Source: CAWGYT01 sp963826795 (GTDB taxonomy: Bacteria > Planctomycetota > Planctomycetia > Pirellulales > Pirellulaceae). Taken from it: a DNA stretch of 64,000 bases. The notes beneath the pieces were generated by a model that saw only the letters and a list, made by a program, of their open reading frames with translations, did no database searches and was not told the origin of the DNA. The translations under genes were made by a program, and so were the position numbers. Shown one piece after another: positions 28,415 through 36,859 of this stretch (position 1 is its first letter; every line of letters begins with the position of its first letter). The stretch spans positions 1 through 64,000 of the forward strand of contig CAWGYT010000003.1 of assembly GCA_963826795.1 (NCBI GenBank), given 5' to 3'.

Positions 28415-28792
28415 ATGAACAGACCGAACATTTACGACGATGTCCTCAGACCGCTGGGTCTGAAGGTGAGCCAGATGAACATTCTGGTAGCCGCCGCCAG
28501 GATGGGAACTGCCCGGCCCACGGAGGTTTGCGAGCATTTGCATCTGGACGTTTCCACGCTCAGTCGCAACGTGGACCGCATGAAGGCCCGTGGATGGCTT
28601 GAGATTGTGCCTGCCAAGGATGGCCGGTCTCAACCGTTTCGACTCACCGCTCAGGGGAAGCGACTTTTGGAGAAGGCGATCCCCTCTTGGGATGAAGCCC
28701 AACAACGAGTCTAGGACCTGCTCGGAGACGGCACCGTGAACCAGTTAAACGACGCCATGCGGCGGATCAGGGAGACAACCACGGAAAGCTGA
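28415..28792 (+). pseudogene. MarR-family regulator, truncated and with an in-frame TAG
   Basis: The winged-helix region is clear: YDDVLRPLGLKVSQMNILVA, ARPTEVCEHLHLDVSTLSRN, VDRMKARGWLEIVPAKDGRS and QPFRLTAQGKRLLEKAIPSW. The frame starts at 28415, right after an in-frame TGA, so 20-40 residues of the usual N-terminal dimerisation helix are missing. At 28712 a TAG interrupts the text; reading on in the same frame gives DLLGDGTVNQLNDAMRRIRE and a TGA at 28790-28792, matching the expected C-terminal helix. The gene therefore has both a lost start and a nonsense codon. It precedes a broken 4Fe-4S gene, its probable target. Confidence 0.75.
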
Positions 28793-28838
28793 TTTCTTAT
28801 TTGCCTTGATCGTCGCAGATACAACAATAGGTCCGGCC

Positions 28839-29165
28839 ATGAAGCTCAAAGACCACCCGACGGTCAGACACTTTCACCGTCGCCCGGCGACCGAGGCACC
28901 CCAACCCGAGGAGCCTCTCGATGCCGCATGGCTCAGGCAACTCCTTCTCGGCGCCGGTGCCGACGACGTGGGCTTTGTGGAGATTGGCAGGTCCGCTCTG
29001 GACGATCAGCGGGATGACATTCTCGAGGCGTTTCCACGGACGAAGACGCTGATCGGGTACTTGAGAGGAGAGAAAAACATCGTCTGGGCGATTCTGCGAC
29101 GAAGGGTGCGCCTCAAGGGGCCGCTGAAGCTCCTGCTCGCCTTCGCCAAATGCTTCCCACGGTAA
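28839..29165 (+). pseudogene. Truncated 4Fe-4S (epoxyqueuosine reductase-like) protein
   Basis: The N-terminal 75 or so residues (MKLKDHPTVRHFHRRP, LDAAWLRQLLLGAGADDVGF, VEIGRSALDDQRDDILEAFP, RTKTLI) match a conserved iron-sulfur protein that normally runs beyond 300 residues and is often encoded next to a MarR regulator. After RTKTLI the homologous text stops and an unrelated basic tail follows (GYLRGEKNIVWAILRRRVRL). No cysteine clusters remain, so no 4Fe-4S cluster could form. This looks like a deletion fusion. The start at 28839 is chosen because the family begins MKLKDHP. Confidence 0.7.
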
Positions 29166-29715
29166 CTCGAACGTGTTGAGCCTTGCCGAATTCGCTCAAC
29201 CATCGCCGGTCCACGCAACGTCGTCATAACCACCAAAAACAACAGCCGACTGGCGACCAGGTTGCCGTCGGCCAGCATCTTCCGCGATGCAATTCCCGCC
29301 GAGCGGTAAACGCATTGGACGTCACTTCTTCAAGAGGCTCAGCAGTCGCTTTGCCCTCCCGAAGCAACCCCACTTCTTAGCTGTCACAGAGCACTCGTCG
29401 ATTGTGCCCTCACGCCAGCGTTGTTCTTGCTTGACGTTCTGCCCAGTCCCGGCGAAAAGGAGGCAGAGACAACCGCGTGCTTTCGTTGCGTATCCTTTGG
29501 CAGCGATGGCTTTCGTAGCGATCGTGACCGAACTCCGCAAGTCATACAAAGTAGATCGTCGGATCCGTAAATCAGGACCGAGTCGGCGGCCATCGTCGAC
29601 CATATTCCGACACAGCTGGGAAATCCATCCACTGCGACCCGCGCTACAATTTGCCCCACGTGGTCTGAACGGGCCACACGATCCGACTGGTCCGATTCGA
29701 CGAATCACGAAACCG
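29166..29715. other. No gene recognised
   Basis: Overlapping frames exist on both strands (for example 29287-29757 plus and 29322-29708 minus), but none shows family features. Probably remnant DNA next to the decayed pair. Confidence 0.4.
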
Positions 29716-30996
29716 TCACATTACGGCTCCGGGACGGTTGGAATCCAACGTGGATGATCGATTCCTCGCTCGTCTCGTCCCACGCGCAATTTGCTTTGCG
29801 TCGCTTCCATCCGTCGCCATTACCCAAAGCGTCGGCACTTGCCCGGTGAAAGCACGGCAGAACGCGATATGCTTGCCGTCCGGAGACACGGTCGCGCGGA
29901 AATCCCATCGCCCGGTTGTTGGCTCGGTCAGCGACACGACTTCGGCGGTCAGCGGATCGAGTTGGGCGATCTCGGTTCCACCGCGCGCTGACTCCGGTTT
30001 GTAGTCACGGTTGAAGTGATCCGTGTCGGCGCGGCCCGACTGATACTCCCAAGGGACCTTGGAATTCGGCATTCGACGCGAGAAGAGCAGCTTGCCATCG
30101 GGAGTCCAGGCGGGAAGATTCGAACCACCGCCCTTCGCTTCGGGCGGACCGTACGTGGCACCAAACCACTGTGCTTGCGATTGCGTCAGCACGCGGTGTT
30201 CGCTGCCGTCACTGCGGTTGATGCACAGGTCTGACCAATCATGCCCCGGATCGCTGCGAAATTGACAATCGTGGTACGCAATCCATTTGCCGTCGGGAGA
30301 CCACCGAGGGCCGAAGTACAAATGATCCGGATGGGCTGCGATCAGCTGACGATTCTGGCCGTTCAGGTCGCTCGTCCAGATTTGATAGCCATGAGGACTC
30401 GCCAAATGAAACGCAACTCGCTGGCCGTCAGGGCTCAGACTCAAGCCGTATGGCAATCCTTCTCCTGCACGAGTGAACTCGCGTGCGTCGGAACCATCCA
30501 AGTTCATGCGGTAGATTTGCCCCACACGATTCTTCACGACTTGAACCAACATCTGCGAATCGCCAATCAACAAAGCGGGCGTGTAGAAGGGTGCGATGCG
30601 ATCTTTCGTGGCAAGTTCTTCCAGCTGCTCTGTCTCCAGGTCATAACGCCAGAGGTGAGTCGGAGTTTGCGTGTAGTATTCATCGAAGGGACGCCCGGGA
30701 CCGTCTCGCCGTGGCTCCATGCTCAGCAACAGCAACCGGCCGTCGGAGAAGAAATCCGCGACCTGCCACGTCGCTTGGTTGGGTACGTCGAATTCCAGCC
30801 AACGAAGTCCGCTCCCGTCAGCTCGGACGATGCCGGTCTGTCCAGCGGAAGTGAACAGGATTCGGCCAACCGTGGGCGCCGCACCGGAAGTTCGGCTGCG
30901 CAGCTCGCAGAACACACGCACATGGCAGCCAGGCCAATCAACACGGCGAAATCGAGAAAGAATCGGCAAACGCGCAGTTCCTCGAATTTGCGGCAT
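29716..30996 (-). CDS. Secreted PD40/TolB-like beta-propeller protein (frame disturbed at the 5' end)
   Basis: About 427 residues. The body is a six-bladed-type PD40 propeller: GRILFTSAGQTGIVRADGSG, YGLSLSPDGQRVAFHLAS, GYQIWTSDLNGQNRQLIAAH, FGPRWSPDGKWIAYHD, LPAWTPDGKLLFSRRMP and FRATVSPDGKHIAFCRA. The ATG at 30996 is the best start. A different frame over 30990-30880 reads CRFFLDFAVLIGLAAMCVCS ending SASCAAEL, an obvious signal peptide, so two compensating single-base changes probably put the true leader out of frame. Predicted to be exported. Its ligand is unknown. The gene ends just inside an area with no other gene. Confidence 0.75.
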   Translation of the reverse strand: MPQIRGTARLPILSRFRRVDWPGCHVRVFCELRSRTSGAAPTVGRILFTSAGQTGIVRADGSGLRWLEFDVPNQATWQVADFFSDGRLLLLSMEPRRDGPGRPFDEYYTQTPTHLWRYDLETEQLEELATKDRIAPFYTPALLIGDSQMLVQVVKNRVGQIYRMNLDGSDAREFTRAGEGLPYGLSLSPDGQRVAFHLASPHGYQIWTSDLNGQNRQLIAAHPDHLYFGPRWSPDGKWIAYHDCQFRSDPGHDWSDLCINRSDGSEHRVLTQSQAQWFGATYGPPEAKGGGSNLPAWTPDGKLLFSRRMPNSKVPWEYQSGRADTDHFNRDYKPESARGGTEIAQLDPLTAEVVSLTEPTTGRWDFRATVSPDGKHIAFCRAFTGQVPTLWVMATDGSDAKQIARGTRRARNRSSTLDSNRPGAVM

Positions 30997-31452
30997 GTCG
31001 ATCTTTCCTGTGGCCGCGCGCGATAGGATCGTGTCGGCGACTTGATTCGAGGAGTTGAATGGATCGTCGTGACCGCCTCCATTTGACCAGACGCCAAACG
31101 AGGCTGCAACGCGTGATCCTTGGGGCCAGAGCTCGTTCTTCGTGTTCGTCTCGTCGGCAACCGTGTGCAAAGCTGGGTGACGCGAGGCGTCAGTCGGATT
31201 CAGACCTCTCACGGTGGCGAACTGTCGCAAACTGTTGCGCGGCGTCGGACTCGAATCAAGTTCCTGTTTCTCGAGTCGGGTCTTGCGAACTAGAATCAAG
31301 TTCGCGTGGCGACTGGCTGCCTGACCTCCCCGGGACATTGTCCGGCTCGGTGAGGCCGTTCCGCTCGCATGGTCCGCAGTCAACTTTGCCTCGCTTTGTG
31401 CACCGAAGAACAAAAGACGAGGCCTGACCCCGTCGACCCTTAGGAGACCGCC
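30997..31452. other. Intergenic region between divergent propeller and dehydrogenase genes
   Basis: The minus-strand frame of the propeller protein stays open to 31491 but has no recognisable homology beyond 30996. A solitary CCTGACCCCG motif at 31425-31434 resembles the end of the palindromic repeats. No gene is called. Confidence 0.4.
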
Positions 31453-32463
31453 ATGCGTGCGATGATACTGCCGCGAATCGTCTCGCTCCACGAATCCAAC
31501 TCACCTCTGACGTTGGTCGATCTGCCGATGCCTGAGGCAGGACCGGGTGAAGTCCGAATTCGCATCGCGACCTGCGGAGTTTGCCACACGGAGTTAGACG
31601 AGATTGAAGGAAGAACCACGCCGCCGACACTTCCGGTCGTGCTGGGCCATGAAGTGGTGGGCTATGTCGACCAAGTGGGATCCGGCGTCGCGACGTTTAG
31701 GTTGGGTGATCGTGTGGGTGTCGGCTGGATCCACTCCTCCAGCGGAGGCGCGGACGAGAATCTCAGCCCGCTGTTTCGAGCAACCGGGCGCGATGTCAAT
31801 GGCGGCTATGCCGAGTACATGACTGTGCCGCAAGCGTACGCCTATTCGATTCCAGAATGCTTTTCCGATGCGCAGGCTGCACCCTTGTTGTGCGCCGGTG
31901 CCATCGGCTATCGGGCGCTCCGCCTTACCAAGATGAACGACGGCGATTCGCTGGGTCTGACCGGTTTCGGTGCCTCCGCCCACCTGGTTTTACAAATGGT
32001 CCGTCATCATTTTCCGAACTCGCCGGTCTACGTATTTGCCAGAGACGCGGTGGCACGCGATTTCGCCTTGCGATTGGGGGCGGTTTGGGCGGGGGACACG
32101 TCCGATCGCGTGACAACTCTGCTCGACGCGATTATTGATACAACGCCGGCTTGGAAACCGGTCGTGGAAGCCCTGGCGAATCTCCGGCCGGGAGGCCGAC
32201 TTGTGATCAACGCAATACGCAAAGAAGATTTCGACAAGAACTCTCTGCTGAAACTTAACTATCACGAACACCTGTGGATGGAAAGGGAAATCAAGACTGT
32301 CGCGAACATTACCAGTCACGACATACGGGCGTTTCTCCCGTTGGCGGCGGAGATTCTGATTCAGCCAGAAATTACGACTTACCCGTTGGAAGAGGCGAAT
32401 CGAGCGCTCGTGGATCTAAAAGGTGGTCGGATCAAAGGAGCGAAAGTGCTGGTCGTGGCCTGA
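31453..32463 (+). CDS. Zinc-dependent alcohol dehydrogenase (MDR family) lacking the structural zinc lobe
   Basis: An intact protein of 336 residues. The ATG at 31453 follows AGGAGA. Catalytic zinc ligands are present: C44 in ATCGVCHTELDE, H66-E67 in VVLGHEVVG and C147 in LLCAGAIGYRA. The nucleotide-binding fold is read at residues about 165-190 (SLGLTGFGASAHLVL). Where classic members carry four cysteines for a structural zinc (after GWIHSSCG) this protein has GWIHSSSGGADENLSPLFRA, with none of the four. Function: NAD(P)-dependent oxidation of an unidentified alcohol. It is transcribed alone and ends near the group II intron copy. Confidence 0.92.
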   Translation: MRAMILPRIVSLHESNSPLTLVDLPMPEAGPGEVRIRIATCGVCHTELDEIEGRTTPPTLPVVLGHEVVGYVDQVGSGVATFRLGDRVGVGWIHSSSGGADENLSPLFRATGRDVNGGYAEYMTVPQAYAYSIPECFSDAQAAPLLCAGAIGYRALRLTKMNDGDSLGLTGFGASAHLVLQMVRHHFPNSPVYVFARDAVARDFALRLGAVWAGDTSDRVTTLLDAIIDTTPAWKPVVEALANLRPGGRLVINAIRKEDFDKNSLLKLNYHEHLWMEREIKTVANITSHDIRAFLPLAAEILIQPEITTYPLEEANRALVDLKGGRIKGAKVLVVA

Positions 32464-32645
32464 AGGTTCAAGAAGGAGACTTGTATTCATCGATTTGGCC
32501 GCGATCCCTCTCCACGATTCATGGCCGGTTGCCCGGTCAGCGCTCGCAGCCTTTCATCGACCTCCTCCAGCTTGCTCTTCACCGCGGCAATCAAGTTGAG
32601 CCTCTTCTGCGCCGCTTCGACGCTCTCTGGGGCTGGGCTGCGGGG

Positions 32646-34573
32646 ATCGCGGTAGGGACAGCCGTTGCCGGCTGCCCCCCGCACAGATCCGTACGTGAAG
32701 CATTCCCTCATACGGCTCTTGCCGCGAGTCGGGCGCGAAATCGGTCGTTGGGATAGGGATGAAGGATCTTGGGTTGCGGCAGGTATCGGCGCACAAGACG
32801 TTGCATACGTGTCCATGGCCACGCCGCTCGGCCACGCTGACTGCGACGACGCAGTTGGCGGAGCCAGAGTTTAGTGACCGCGTCCACGAGCTGATTGAGC
32901 CGACGCATGTTATTCGGGACAGCGTGGTATTGGAGCCACCCCCGAACGACATTGGTCAGCCAGCGTCCTGTGGAGCCGACCGAGTCGTGCCGACGTCGTT
33001 TAAGCTGAACCTTAATCGCCGCCAGGGTACGTCTCATGCGTTTGGCCACTGTACGCCGCCACAACACGAAGCGTTGGTTCTTCCGGGTCTTTCCACAGAT
33101 GTGGGTAAAGCCCAGGAAGTCGAACGTCTCGCAGCGTCCTCGACCTTCCCGTTCGCGTCGGGCCACAGAGCTGCGGCCGAACTCGATCAGTCGGGTCTTA
33201 TCAGGATGAAGCGTGAGGCCAAACTTCTGCATCCGCGCCGTGAGTGCCGTAAGGCATGCGCGTGCGTCGTCTTCATGCTCGAATCCAAGCACAAAGTCAT
33301 CCGCATAGCGCACCACGACGCACTGTCCGCGGCAATGGCGTTGCCGCCATTGGTTGATCCACTGGTCGAACACGTAGTGAAGGTACACATTAGAAAGGAG
33401 GGGTGATAAAACCGCCCCTTGTGGCGCTCCTTTGCCCGTGTCAGACCAGTCCGTATCTTCGAGGATACCGGCGTTGAGCCACTTGCGTATCAAACGAAGA
33501 ACCCGTGGGTCGCCGATGCGATGCTCCAAGAATTTGATCAACCAGTCACGATCGATCTCATCGAAGAAGCCTTGTATGTCGGCGTCCAGGACCCAGTTCA
33601 CCGGTTGTTCCGTGATCGCATACGATAACGCATCAAGCGCGTTATGCTGGCTGCGTCCCGGCCGGAAGCCATAGCTGAAACCGAGGAAGTCTGCTTCGTA
33701 GATACATTGAAGCACGGTGCGAAGCGCACACTGGACGATTTTATCTTCCAGTGAGCTAATTCCCAACGGTCGTTGACGACCATCCGGCTTCGGGATGTAG
33801 ACACGTCGCGAGGGCTTCGCTCGAAAGGCTCCGCGGTGAATGCGACCATGAAGATCCGCGATGCGAGTCTTCAGGTCAGCTTCGTATTCACGCCACGTAA
33901 CCCCATCGACGCCAGCCGCTGCGTTCTTCTTGAGGTCGTAGAAACTTGATGTTAGCAGCGATTCGGTGATGTGGTGGAGCAACGCGGTGAATCGAAGGTC
34001 GCGGCTTTGCTGAGCCGCTACGCGCACATCAGGCAATCCGCTTGACCTGCGCTTCTTCCGGCTCGGAGTCCGGGCGAGGTTAGAAGGCCTGGTGTTCCTC
34101 TTGGCTGAGAGCCTTCCCTCGGCCGACTCCGCGGATGGTTCAGCACCACCGTTGTTCGTCGGATTCGACGGTACTACGCTCTCATCTGAATTCCCATCTG
34201 CGTTCATGTCCGCATTACCTCCGGTGGAGTTCTCGGACCGCTGCGAGCGACTTCCTCCCGCAGACAAATGGGATCTCCCGGTTCTCGCGCTTGAAGTTTC
34301 CACTCATGCACCAGGTCTTCGACTCCGTCGCGTCCGCGGGGTGCTCGCCAGCGTGCGCACCCAACGGTGTTGCCTTCCGCCACCTGAACGACGTCGGCAC
34401 ACGAAATGAAAACTCTTTCGGAGCTCAATACTGGGCCTGCGTGTGCCCCTGCCGTTGCTACACCCAACGTGTTACCACGATCAGCGTACGACTCAGGGCC
34501 AGCGTGCCTGGCTGGGGCTTCGCTGTAAGACTCTTTCATTCTCAACTCCAAGCCGGTTTATCCCGGCGCTTTC
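32646..34573 (-). mobile_element. Group II intron, full-length copy A
   Basis: The 3' end has the typical structured tail: on the minus strand the RT stop is followed by GAGCCGTATGAGG, CACGTACGGATCTGTGCG and GTCCCTACCGCGAT. The 5' end, fixed by comparison with copy B, begins GAAAGCGCCGGGATAAACC just after CTGA. The RT frame (34303-32708) is inside. The 5' exon is CACCAAAAACCCGATCTGA, nearly identical to the right end of the 137-bp palindromic repeat, and the 3' exon starts CCCCGC. Joining the exons recreates CTGACCCCGC. Exact ends are uncertain by a few bases. Confidence 0.85.
32708..34303 (-). CDS. ltrA: Group II intron reverse transcriptase/maturase
   Basis: An intact protein of 531 residues. 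RT blocks are all visible: GVDGVTWREYEADL (RT1), RRVYIPKPDGRQRPLGISSL, YGFRPGRSQHNALDAL, DADIQGFFDEIDRDWL, GAPQGAVLSPLLSNVYLHYV, and the catalytic YADD at residues 333-336. A maturase (X) domain follows, with FDFLGFTHICGKTRK and GWLQYHAVPNNMRRLNQLV. No HNH endonuclease is present at the C-terminus, as in endonuclease-less lineages that insert at single-stranded or hairpin targets. The first 90 residues are a Ser/Asn-rich leader poorly conserved between copies. Role: splicing and reverse splicing of its host intron. Confidence 0.94.
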   Translation of the reverse strand: METSSARTGRSHLSAGGSRSQRSENSTGGNADMNADGNSDESVVPSNPTNNGGAEPSAESAEGRLSAKRNTRPSNLARTPSRKKRRSSGLPDVRVAAQQSRDLRFTALLHHITESLLTSSFYDLKKNAAAGVDGVTWREYEADLKTRIADLHGRIHRGAFRAKPSRRVYIPKPDGRQRPLGISSLEDKIVQCALRTVLQCIYEADFLGFSYGFRPGRSQHNALDALSYAITEQPVNWVLDADIQGFFDEIDRDWLIKFLEHRIGDPRVLRLIRKWLNAGILEDTDWSDTGKGAPQGAVLSPLLSNVYLHYVFDQWINQWRQRHCRGQCVVVRYADDFVLGFEHEDDARACLTALTARMQKFGLTLHPDKTRLIEFGRSSVARREREGRGRCETFDFLGFTHICGKTRKNQRFVLWRRTVAKRMRRTLAAIKVQLKRRRHDSVGSTGRWLTNVVRGWLQYHAVPNNMRRLNQLVDAVTKLWLRQLRRRSQRGRAAWPWTRMQRLVRRYLPQPKILHPYPNDRFRARLAARAV

Positions 34574-34703
34574 TCAGATCGGGTTTTTGGTGTCACGCGC
34601 GTGGATATGCGATATTGGGGCAAGACTACCGAGGACCGGGTCTGATCGCCAACACCGGGACCGCACGCCTCGCGGGGGCGATCGTCACCACTTCCCAGAG
34701 AGC

Positions 34704-34726
34704 CGGCTGTCCCTACCGCGATCCCC
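34704..34726 (+). repeat. Group II intron 3' end relic in opposite orientation (copy D)
   Basis: CGGCTGTCCCTACCGCGAT on the plus strand matches the last bases of the intron and is followed by CCCCGCGCAC, a 3' exon of the same type as copies A and B. Only the terminus remains. Confidence 0.55.
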
Positions 34727-34810
34727 GCGCACACGCGCACAGCTGACCTCGGACTTAATTGTGGCCTTCCAGGCCGGATACTACCTCGCCGAATCCCAGC
34801 CAGTCGAAAG

Positions 34811-35383
34811 TCAACTTGCGGCGGTGGTCGACGTTGTGTTTGGAGATAAGGTCCGCATTGGTAAACCGACGGCGTACATGCCCTGACATCCATGTTCGCA
34901 AAGGTCCTGCGCGCGATGCAGATAGCTGATGGCCAATTGGCCAGTGATCTGGTCGCGGAACACGATTTCTTGCCGCGTCGCTCGCTCGGCCACCCTTCGC
35001 AGTTGCCGTTCCTTGGACGCGAGCAGAGCCGCTGCGACTGTTAGAGTCAGAACGAGGATCATTGAGGCCAGCGCGATGCCACCGACGAGAGACTTGTGCC
35101 GCGCCGACCATTTGATAATTCGCTGCAACCGCGTCGTTCGGCGTGCCATGATCGGTTTACTTTCGAGGAATCGCCGTAAATCATCGGCCAGCTCAGCGGC
35201 GGACTCGTAACGATCCGTACGGTCCTTCGCCATCGCCTTGAGCACGATCGTTTCCAATTCCGCTGGGATATTCTTGTCGAGTCGTCGCGGCTCTGGCGGT
35301 TCGGAAAACGCGATCTCCCGCAGCAACTCCGCGCGTCCTGTGCCGTCATAGGGAGGTTTCAGCGTGAGCATTTCGTATTGCAC
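34811..35383 (-). pseudogene. Ser/Thr kinase fragment (C-lobe, membrane helix) between intron copies
   Basis: The reading starts abruptly at YEMLTLKPPYDGTGR, the alphaF-alphaG region of a Hanks kinase. It continues with LREIAFSEPPEPRRLDKNIP, AELETIVLKAMAKDRTDRYE and SAAELADDLRRFLESKPI, then a transmembrane helix (residues about 97-120, GGIALASMILVLTLTVAAAL). The ATP-binding and catalytic loops are missing upstream, and the extracellular domain stops after YLHRAQDLCEHG. It is close in sequence to the corresponding part of the kinase at 9242-12682. Both ends coincide with intron-rich DNA, so it is a deletion remnant. Confidence 0.8.
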
Positions 35384-35517
35384 GACAGGTCAGCCGCGCT
35401 GGGGTCTGGTTGGTGGTTTTAAGGTCCGGATTCGGGTGATGTGGCGTTGGCTCCCGGACAACCGATCTGCGTTGGCTTGTCCCGGAGCCGTTCCACCTCG
35501 GCGGGGGCTATGCGGGG

Positions 35518-36181
35518 ATCGCGGTAGGGACGACCGTTACCGGTCGCCCCCCGCACAGATCCGTACGTGAAGAACTACCTCATACGGCTCCTCCGTCAGG
35601 TCAAACGATCACGAAACGAGTTTCGCTACCAGTCGTCATTGCCGTGCCATGTGAGTGACACGAAATCCGGCACTGTGTCCGGCATGTCCACGGCAGATCG
35701 ACAACAGTTCCCTTCGGTGACTCCCTTTCCTCGACGGACTCCGCCACTGCGGATGCAGTTTTGTTCGCCCGCGTCGTCAGTAATACGAAGTCATCTGACT
35801 TCCCATCCACGTCCATGCCAGCCGTGCCCTCAGTGAGGTTCGCTGACCGTCCTCGACGTCGCCGCCAAGGAGCCGATGGGATCTCCCGGTTCTCGTGCGT
35901 TGGAGTTTCCATACATGCACCAGGTCTTCGACCCCGTCGCGTCCGCGGGGTGCTCGCCAGCGAGCGCACCCAACGGTGTTGCCTTCCGCCACCTGAACGA
36001 CGTCGGCACACGAAATGAAAATCTTTCGGAGCTCAATACTGGGCCTGCGTGTACCCCTGCCGTTGCTACACCCAACGTGTTACCACGATCAGCGTACGAC
36101 TCAGGGCCAGCGTGCCTGGCTGGGGCTTCGCTGTAAGACTCTTTCATTCTCAACTCCAAGCCGGTTTATCCCGGCGCTTTC
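35518..36181 (-). mobile_element. Group II intron copy B, internally deleted
   Basis: The 5' 330 bases (35850-36181) match copy A almost exactly, and the 3' 80 bases (35518-35600) match its tail. Between them only the RT leader is left (a frame starting METPTHENREIPSAP), and the catalytic RT domain is gone. It begins after ATGGACCTGA, another CTGA target, and its 3' exon starts CCCCGCATAG. It keeps both structured ends and might be mobilised by the RT of copy A. Confidence 0.8.
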
Positions 36182-36390
36182 TCAGGTCCATTTTCGAGTC
36201 GTCGCTGACCGATGACGGGGTAGGTATGGCAAGTGGGACGGCGTCGTGATCTCGAGCAACTAGAGAATTGGTCTGACCCCGCGCATGCGCATCGCCAGCG
36301 TTTTCGTCCTTCTATTTTTCCGTTGGAGTCTGCAAACAACGGAACGCGGCGGCGCTTCGAAAACATTTTTTGGCCGAACGAAATTGCGCC

Positions 36391-36432
36391 TTGACGAAAT
36401 AACTCACGATCAATACAACTAACTTATTAGTT
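36391..36432 (+). promoter_or_regulatory. Predicted promoter and BlaI-type operator
   Basis: TTGACG at 36391-36396 and TACAAC at 36414-36419 are 17 bases apart and fit -35/-10 elements. The perfect palindrome AACTAA-CTTA-TTAGTT at 36417-36432 overlaps the -10 and lies 43 bases before the BlaI start. A BlaI-family repressor bound there would block its own operon. Prediction from sequence only. Confidence 0.5.
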
Positions 36433-36474
36433 TAGTCGTCTGTGGGCCCGCGGATTTGGGCCGGGAGGATCGTT

Positions 36475-36858
36475 TTGGCTGCAACGTCACCAAGTGAACG
36501 GGAACTCGACGTGCTCAAAGTGTTATGGGAATTGGGCGAATCGCCGGTGCGGGACGTCCACCAGGCGATGTGCCGTCAAGGCGAATGCGCCTTCACCACG
36601 GTACAAACGCTGTTGCGCATCATGGCCGATAAGGGATTTGTCAAACAGCGCATCGAGTCTCGCACGCTGTACTATTCGGCGAACTACTCCGCCGAAAACG
36701 CCAGCTCGAAATTCCTGCACAAGATCTTCGACGGGGCGGTCGGCAAACTCGTGCTTACGATGCTCCAGGCCGAAAACCTATCCGCGGATGAGATGCGCGA
36801 CATCGAAAAATTGATCGCGAAAGCTCGCAAAACCAAACGACAATCGGGGGACGAATAG
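36475..36858 (+). CDS. BlaI/MecI/CopY-family transcriptional repressor
   Basis: About 128 residues. The winged helix is clear: SERELDVLKVLWELGESPVR, DVHQAMCRQGECAFTTVQTL and LRIMADKGFVKQRIESRTLY, with a C-terminal dimerisation helix (KFLHKIFDGAVGKLVLTMLQ). I prefer the TTG at 36475, which has GGGAGGA five bases upstream, over the GTG at 36442. It is followed one base after its stop by the M56 gene, the usual repressor/sensor-protease pair, and a palindrome lies over its predicted promoter. In the family, cleavage by the partner peptidase relieves repression. The signal here is unknown; a beta-lactamase is not nearby. Confidence 0.9.
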   Translation: MAATSPSERELDVLKVLWELGESPVRDVHQAMCRQGECAFTTVQTLLRIMADKGFVKQRIESRTLYYSANYSAENASSKFLHKIFDGAVGKLVLTMLQAENLSADEMRDIEKLIAKARKTKRQSGDE

Positions 36859-36859
36859 G

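Noticed and set aside
29287..29757. Overlapping open frames on both strands
   Set aside because: No start signal and no recognisable domain.
31059..31427. Plus-strand frame before the alcohol dehydrogenase
   Set aside because: Arg/Ser-rich, without a ribosome-binding site or family resemblance.
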